A stretch of DNA of 64,000 nucleotides from Pseudomonas laurylsulfativorans (lineage in GTDB: Bacteria; Pseudomonadota; Gammaproteobacteria; Pseudomonadales; Pseudomonadaceae), in contig NZ_MUJK01000002.1 of NCBI RefSeq assembly GCF_002906155.1, forward strand, positions 310,001 to 374,000, written 5' to 3'. The notes beneath the pieces were generated by a model. The model was not told the origin of the DNA. It searched no databases and was given only the letters and a program-made list of their open reading frames with translations. The translations under genes and the position numbers were made by a program. Positions 58,781 through 64,000 of the stretch are shown here, piece after piece (within the stretch, counting starts at the first letter, position 1; each line of letters begins with the position of its first letter).

Positions 58781-59635
58781 ATGTCACTAAATTTCCCGCT
58801 GTTGCTGGTCATCGCCGTGTTTGTCTGCGGCCTGTTGGCGTTGCTCGATCTGTTGATCCTGGCCCCGCGTCGGCGTGCCGCCATCGCTTCCTATCAGGGC
58901 AGCGTCAGCCAGCCTGATAGGGTCGTGGTCGAGAAACTGAACAAAGAGCCGCTGCTGGTTGAATACGGCAAGTCGTTCTTCCCGGTGTTGTTCATCGTGC
59001 TGGTGCTGCGTTCGTTCCTGGTGGAACCGTTCCAGATTCCTTCCGGTTCGATGAAGCCAACCCTGGATGTCGGCGACTTCATTCTGGTGAGCAAGTTTTC
59101 CTACGGGATCCGCTTGCCGGTGATCGACAAGAAAGTCATCGAAGTCGGTGATCCGCAGCGTGGCGATGTCATGGTGTTCCGTTATCCGAGCGATCCGAAC
59201 GTCAACTACATCAAGCGTGTAGTGGGTCTGCCGGGCGACACGGTTCGTTACACCGCCGACAAGCGTCTGTTCGTCAACGGCCAATCGATTGCCGAGCAAC
59301 TGGTCGGCTCCGAGCCGGGCACGCTGGGCAGCGCTGAGCTCTACAAGGAAAAACTCGGTGCGGCCGAGCACATGATCCGCAAGGAAATGAGCCGCTACCG
59401 CGCAATGCCGGACCATTCGTGGACCGTGCCCGCCGGGCACTACTTCATGATGGGTGACAACCGCGACAACTCGAACGACAGTCGCTATTGGGATGATCCA
59501 AACATTCCCAAGGATCTGCTGGGCATGGTTCCCGACAAGAATATCGTCGGCAAGGCCTTCGCGGTCTGGATGAGCTGGCCGGAACCCAAACTCAGTCACC
59601 TGCCGAATTTCTCGCGGGTTGGCCTGATCAAGTAA
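58781..59635 (+). CDS. lepB: signal peptidase I
   Basis: A 284-residue inner-membrane protease with two N-terminal TM segments (about 4-26 and 64-82). The catalytic Ser90 is in PSGSMKPTL and Lys145 in YIKRVVGLPGD; GDNRDNSNDSR is the box E motif. It cleaves signal peptides in the periplasm, only 5 bases after lepA. Confidence 0.97.
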   Translation: MSLNFPLLLVIAVFVCGLLALLDLLILAPRRRAAIASYQGSVSQPDRVVVEKLNKEPLLVEYGKSFFPVLFIVLVLRSFLVEPFQIPSGSMKPTLDVGDFILVSKFSYGIRLPVIDKKVIEVGDPQRGDVMVFRYPSDPNVNYIKRVVGLPGDTVRYTADKRLFVNGQSIAEQLVGSEPGTLGSAELYKEKLGAAEHMIRKEMSRYRAMPDHSWTVPAGHYFMMGDNRDNSNDSRYWDDPNIPKDLLGMVPDKNIVGKAFAVWMSWPEPKLSHLPNFSRVGLIK

Positions 59636-59642
59636 TCAAACA

Positions 59643-59665
59643 CGGCGCTGTTGAACACAGCGCCG
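59643..59665 (+). other. hairpin between lepB and rnc
   Basis: Inverted arms CGGCGCTG and CAGCGCCG with a 7-base loop. No T tract follows, so it is not an ordinary terminator. It could be an mRNA processing or attenuation element. Confidence 0.5.
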
Positions 59666-59703
59666 AATGCATTTCTGGAACCGGCACAATGGGCGCCAGA
59701 GGC

Positions 59704-59823
59704 ATGAAAACAATGATATTCAGGACGTTATTTTTGAACACAGCGTTAATTGTCCCAAGCCTGCGCCGCCTCACGGCGATGGCAGTGCAATCCAGCCACG
59801 AACTCAGCGTGGGTAAACCGTGA
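59704..59823 (+). CDS. possible 39-residue peptide or DUF4845 remnant
   Basis: A short frame starting [14 protein letters not shown] with a hydrophobic N-terminal half and ending SHELSVGKP, overlapping the rnc GTG start by four bases (GTGA). In P. aeruginosa a DUF4845 membrane protein gene of about 120 codons occupies this gap, and the end here resembles what I recall of its C terminus. It may be a small remnant that still couples translation to rnc, or non-coding. Confidence 0.3.
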   Translation: MKTMIFRTLFLNTALIVPSLRRLTAMAVQSSHELSVGKP

Positions 59824-60509
59824 GCGTCTCCTTAAGCCGTCTAGAGCGTCAGCTCGGCTACACCTTCAAGGATCAGGAACTGATGGTCCTGGCCCTGACT
59901 CACCGCAGTTTTGCCGGGCGTAACAACGAACGCCTGGAATTCCTCGGTGACGCCATCCTCAACTTCGTTGCTGGCGAGGCGCTGTTCGAGCGTTTCCCGC
60001 TGGCCCGCGAAGGCCAGTTGTCGCGTTTGCGCGCGCGTTTGGTGAAGGGTGAGACCCTGGCCGTACTGGCTCGTGGTTTCGATCTTGGCGAATACCTGCG
60101 CCTGGGTTCCGGCGAGCTGAAAAGCGGTGGTTTCCGTCGCGAGTCGATTCTGGCCGATGCCCTCGAAGCGCTGATCGGTGCGATCTACCTCGATGCCGGC
60201 ATGGAAGTGGCCCGCGAGCGTGTGCTCGCCTGGCTGGCCGGAGAGTTCGAAGGCCTGACGCTGGTCGACACCAACAAAGATCCAAAGACCCGCCTGCAAG
60301 AGTTTCTGCAGTCCCGTGGTTGTGAGCTGCCGCGTTACGAAGTGGTGGATATCCAGGGTGAGCCGCATTGCCGGACGTTCTTCGTCGAATGCGAAATCAT
60401 CTTACTGAATGAAAAAAGCCGAGGTCAGGGTGTTAGCCGTCGTATTGCCGAACAGGTAGCGGCCGCCGCAGCACTGATTGCCCTGGGTGTGGAGAATGGC
60501 AATGACTGA
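59820..60509 (+). CDS. rnc: ribonuclease III
   Basis: A 229-residue double-strand RNA endonuclease. The signature [12 protein letters not shown] (about residues 38-49, catalytic Asp44) and the dsRNA-binding domain from about residue 155 ([12 protein letters not shown]) are complete. GTG 59820 is used. It overlaps era by 8 bases. Confidence 0.97.
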   Translation: MSVSLSRLERQLGYTFKDQELMVLALTHRSFAGRNNERLEFLGDAILNFVAGEALFERFPLAREGQLSRLRARLVKGETLAVLARGFDLGEYLRLGSGELKSGGFRRESILADALEALIGAIYLDAGMEVARERVLAWLAGEFEGLTLVDTNKDPKTRLQEFLQSRGCELPRYEVVDIQGEPHCRTFFVECEIILLNEKSRGQGVSRRIAEQVAAAAALIALGVENGND

Positions 60510-61404
60510 TACAAACGCAACTCGCTGTGGCTATGTTGCCATCGTCGGCCGTCCGAACGTGGGCAAGTCCACGCTGCTGAACCACATCCTGGGTCAGAAG
60601 CTGGCGATCACCTCGCGCAAACCGCAAACTACCCGTCACAACATGCTCGGCATCAAGACCGAGGGTGATGTGCAGGCGATCTACGTCGACACCCCTGGTA
60701 TGCACAAGGGTGGCGAGAAGGCCCTGAACCGCTACATGAACAAGACCGCTTCGGCGGCGTTGAAAGACGTCGACGTGGTGATCTTCGTGGTCGACCGCAC
60801 CAAGTGGACCGAAGAGGACCAGATGGTTCTCGAGCGCGTCCAGTACGTGACCGGCCCACTGATCGTGGCGCTGAACAAGACCGATCGCATCGAAGACAAA
60901 GCCGAGCTGATGCCGCACCTGAGCTGGTTGCAGGAGCAGCTGCCGAATGCGCAGATCATCCCGATTTCTGCGCAGCACGGGCACAACCTCGATGCGCTGG
61001 AACGCGTGATTGCCGAGCACCTGCCGGAAAACGACCACTTCTTCCCGGAAGACCAGATCACCGACCGCAGCAGCCGCTTCCTCGCCGCCGAGCTGGTGCG
61101 CGAGAAAATCATGCGCCAGATGGGCGCCGAGCTGCCGTACCAGATCACCGTTGAAATCGAAGAATTCAAGCAGCAGGGCAAGACCTTGCACATCCATGCC
61201 TTGATCCTCGTCGAGCGTGACGGCCAGAAGAAAATCATCATTGGCGACAAGGGCGAGCGCATCAAGCGCATCGGCACCGAAGCGCGCAAGGACATGGAGC
61301 TGCTGTTCGACTCCAAGATCATGCTTAACCTGTGGGTCAAGGTTAAGGGTGGCTGGTCCGATGACGAGCGTGCGTTGCGTTCGTTGGGTTACGGCGACTT
61401 GTAA
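60502..61404 (+). CDS. era: GTPase Era
   Basis: A 300-residue ribosome assembly GTPase. The P-loop GRPNVGKST (about residues 17-25), the [10 protein letters not shown] and NKTDR motifs, and a C-terminal KH domain with [13 protein letters not shown] are present. ATG 60502 has GGAG seven bases upstream; ATG 60496 is too close to it. It binds 16S rRNA. Confidence 0.97.
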   Translation: MTDTNATRCGYVAIVGRPNVGKSTLLNHILGQKLAITSRKPQTTRHNMLGIKTEGDVQAIYVDTPGMHKGGEKALNRYMNKTASAALKDVDVVIFVVDRTKWTEEDQMVLERVQYVTGPLIVALNKTDRIEDKAELMPHLSWLQEQLPNAQIIPISAQHGHNLDALERVIAEHLPENDHFFPEDQITDRSSRFLAAELVREKIMRQMGAELPYQITVEIEEFKQQGKTLHIHALILVERDGQKKIIIGDKGERIKRIGTEARKDMELLFDSKIMLNLWVKVKGGWSDDERALRSLGYGDL

Positions 61405-61421
61405 TACACCGCAGCCCCCCC

Positions 61422-61521
61422 TGTAGGAGCGAGCCTGCTCGCGATGGACTTGAAAGCGCCGCGTTCATTCAGAAAGCCCGCGTTATCGTTATCCACCATC
61501 GCGAGCAAGCTCGCTCCTACA
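61422..61521. repeat. REP inverted pair inside the era-recO operon
   Basis: A 100-base REPIN that ends only 16 bases before the recO ATG. Left arm GAGCCTGCTCGCGA, right arm CGCGAGCAAGCTCGC. It puts a long hairpin into the mRNA right upstream of recO. Confidence 0.92.
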
Positions 61522-61537
61522 GGTCATTGAGAGCTCC

Positions 61538-62221
61538 ATGTCCCAACCCATCCCCCAACCCGCCTACGTCCTGCACTCCCGCGCCTACCGCGAAAACAGT
61601 GCGCTGGTGGATTTCCTGACGCCGCAAGGGCGTTTGCGGGCGGTGTTGCGCAGTGCGCGGGGCAAGGCCGGGACGCTGGCGCGGCCATTCGTGCCGCTGG
61701 AAGTGGAGTTTCGGGGCAAGGGCGAGTTGAAGAATGTCGGGCGCATGGAAAGTGCCGGTGTTTCCACCTGGCTCAATGGCGAGGCGCTGTTCAGTGGCCT
61801 TTACCTCAATGAGTTGCTGATTCGCCTGTTGCCCGCCGAAGATCCGCACCCCGCTGTGTTCGATCACTACGCCGCCACTTTGCTCGCCCTGGCCGAAGGT
61901 CGGCCACTGGAGCCCTTGCTGCGCTCCTTCGAGTGGCGCTTGCTGGATGACCTGGGTTACGGCTTTTCCCTGAGCGTCGATATCCATGATGAGCCGATTG
62001 CGCCGGACGGCCTCTACCGTTTGCAAGTGGATGCGGGGCTTGAACGTGTCTACCTGCTGCAACCGGGGCTGTTCAATGGCGCTGAACTGGCGGCCATGGC
62101 CGATGCCGACTGGTCCGCACCCGGCGCGCTGTCAGCTGCCAAGCGCTTGATGCGTCAGGCGCTGGCGGTGCATCTCGGGGGTCGGCCGTTGGTTTCCCGC
62201 GAGTTGTTTCGAAAACCGTAA
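61538..62221 (+). CDS. recO: DNA repair protein RecO
   Basis: A 227-residue protein with an N-terminal OB-fold ([19 protein letters not shown]) and a helical C-terminal half. It loads RecA in the RecF pathway. The zinc-binding Cys of some family members are absent, as is usual in gammaproteobacteria. GAGAG lies about 6-10 bases before the ATG, just past the REPIN. Confidence 0.94.
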   Translation: MSQPIPQPAYVLHSRAYRENSALVDFLTPQGRLRAVLRSARGKAGTLARPFVPLEVEFRGKGELKNVGRMESAGVSTWLNGEALFSGLYLNELLIRLLPAEDPHPAVFDHYAATLLALAEGRPLEPLLRSFEWRLLDDLGYGFSLSVDIHDEPIAPDGLYRLQVDAGLERVYLLQPGLFNGAELAAMADADWSAPGALSAAKRLMRQALAVHLGGRPLVSRELFRKP

Positions 62222-62273
62222 ATTCCCCATGTATGCTGTGCACCGAACTTTCTCTTCTTCTGGAGCGTTTTCC

Positions 62274-63020
62274 GTGACCACCAGCACCCGTATTCTTCTT
62301 GGCGTGAACATCGACCACGTTGCCACCCTGCGTCAGGCCCGGGGCACCCGTTACCCGGACCCGGTCAAGGCAGCACTGGATGCGGAAGAGGCGGGCGCTG
62401 ACGGCATCACCGTGCACCTGCGCGAAGACCGTCGGCACATTCAGGAACGCGACGTGCTGCTGCTCAAGGACGTGCTGCAAACCCGCATGAACTTCGAAAT
62501 GGGCGTCACCGAAGAAATGATGCAGTTCGCCGAGCTCATTCGCCCGGCGCACATTTGCCTGGTGCCGGAAACCCGTCAGGAACTGACCACCGAAGGTGGC
62601 CTGGACGTGGCGGGGCAGGAAGCGCGGGTCAAGGCGGCGGTTGAGCGGCTGTCGAAAATCGGTTCTGAAGTGTCGCTGTTCATTGACGCCGATGAACGCC
62701 AGATCGAAGCCTCCCGTCGCGTGGGTGCGCCGGCCATCGAGCTGCACACCGGTCGTTACGCCGATGCCGAGACGCCGACCGAAGTCGCTGAAGAACTCAA
62801 GCGCGTGGCCGATGGCGTGGCCTTTGGCCTGGCCCAGGGCCTGATTGTCAATGCCGGCCATGGCCTGCACTATCACAATGTTGAAGCCGTGGCGGCGATC
62901 AAGGGTATCAACGAGCTGAACATCGGCCATGCGCTGGTGGCCCACGCATTGTTCGTTGGCTTCAAGTCGGCAGTTTCGGAGATGAAGGCGCTGATTTTGG
63001 CGGCGGCGCTCAAGGGCTGA
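62274..63020 (+). CDS. pdxJ: pyridoxine 5'-phosphate synthase
   Basis: A 248-residue TIM-barrel enzyme making PNP from aminoacetone phosphate and deoxyxylulose phosphate. [30 protein letters not shown] and [11 protein letters not shown] are conserved. GTG 62274 is preferred, since TGGAG is 8 bases upstream. Confidence 0.96.
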   Translation: MTTSTRILLGVNIDHVATLRQARGTRYPDPVKAALDAEEAGADGITVHLREDRRHIQERDVLLLKDVLQTRMNFEMGVTEEMMQFAELIRPAHICLVPETRQELTTEGGLDVAGQEARVKAAVERLSKIGSEVSLFIDADERQIEASRRVGAPAIELHTGRYADAETPTEVAEELKRVADGVAFGLAQGLIVNAGHGLHYHNVEAVAAIKGINELNIGHALVAHALFVGFKSAVSEMKALILAAALKG

Positions 63021-63034
63021 CATCGGCGGCGCTA

Positions 63035-63101
63035 CCATCGCTGGCAAGCCAGCTCCTACAGAATCATGCGAGACCCTGTAGGAGCTGGCTTGCCAGCGAT
63101 G
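63035..63101. repeat. REP pair in reversed order
   Basis: Arms 63035-63060 (CATCGCTGGCAAGCCAGCTCC) and 63077-63101 (GGAGCTGGCTTGCCAGCGATG) in reversed order, between the convergent pdxJ and mltF genes. Confidence 0.9.
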
Positions 63102-63124
63102 GCGATCTTGAAGACGCCAAGGAG

Positions 63125-64000
<876 letters not shown>

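Overview
The window looks like a chromosomal segment of a fluorescent-group Pseudomonas. Coding is GC-rich and dense. The gene order of several blocks matches what is known from Pseudomonas (queA-tgt-yajC-secD-secF; suhB/trmJ-cysE-iscR-iscSUA-hscBA-fdx-iscX-ndk-rlmN-pilW-rodZ-ispG-hisS-yfgM-bamB-der; holC-pepA/lptF-lptG; lepA-lepB-rnc-era-recO-pdxJ). The intergenic spaces are filled with the short REP palindromes typical of this group, mostly in inverted pairs. No phage, integrase, transposase, plasmid or CRISPR signal was seen.

Layout. (1) 357-11708: a forward cluster of an RBBP9-type hydrolase, a DUF1302 outer-membrane barrel, a DUF1329 exported protein, a YCF48/BNR-repeat exported protein, an RND/MMPL transporter, an acyl-CoA dehydrogenase and an acyl-CoA ligase. 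It looks like one envelope-spanning system for a hydrophobic acyl substrate, coupled to CoA activation and beta-oxidation, and it is the least understood system here. (2) 12040-13475: a two-helix potassium-channel-like protein and a DMT-family transporter with a strongly histidine-rich tail. (3) 13699-18822: a soluble NAD-dependent molybdenum formate dehydrogenase, fdsGBAD, with overlapping genes and without fdhD. (4) 18823-19872: an orphan small protein, an unexplained spacer, and tRNA-Leu(CAA) with a good promoter and terminator. (5) 19873-25303: tRNA queuosine modification plus Sec translocon accessory genes. (6) 25438-35204: glycine-zipper lipoprotein-like gene, suhB, trmJ, cysE, the full isc iron-sulfur operon with IscR-type operator sites, and ndk. 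(7) 35233-44155: rlmN, pilW, rodZ, ispG, hisS, a YfgM-like gene, bamB and der. (8) 44278-46205: an overlapping aminotransferase and omega-amidase-like pair. (9) 46405-50764, reverse: leuA, an M23 peptidase and xseA. (10) 50958-54227: a TauE-type permease, then holC and pepA in reverse. (11) 54632-56804: lptF and lptG. (12) 56976-63020: lepA, lepB, rnc, era, recO, pdxJ. (13) 63125 to the window end, reverse: the C-terminal part of mltF.

How it fits together. Most genes are housekeeping: translation and tRNA/rRNA modification (queA, tgt, trmJ, rlmN, hisS, lepA, era, rnc), protein export and envelope assembly (yajC-secDF, lepB, bamB, lptFG, rodZ, pilW), Fe-S assembly with its client enzymes (rlmN, ispG, FdsA/B), and cofactor or amino-acid synthesis (cysE, leuA, pdxJ). 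Relative to the P. aeruginosa PAO1 order I remember, the right third looks like several blocks joined together: valS is not next to holC, mucD is not next to lepA, and pdxJ abuts mltF.

Candidate novelties are the region-1 cluster, the His-rich transporter tail, the ndk promoter element inside the isc terminator loop, the orphan G-rich gene at 19199-19528, and the lineage-specific block junctions. None of these is proven new by the sequence alone.
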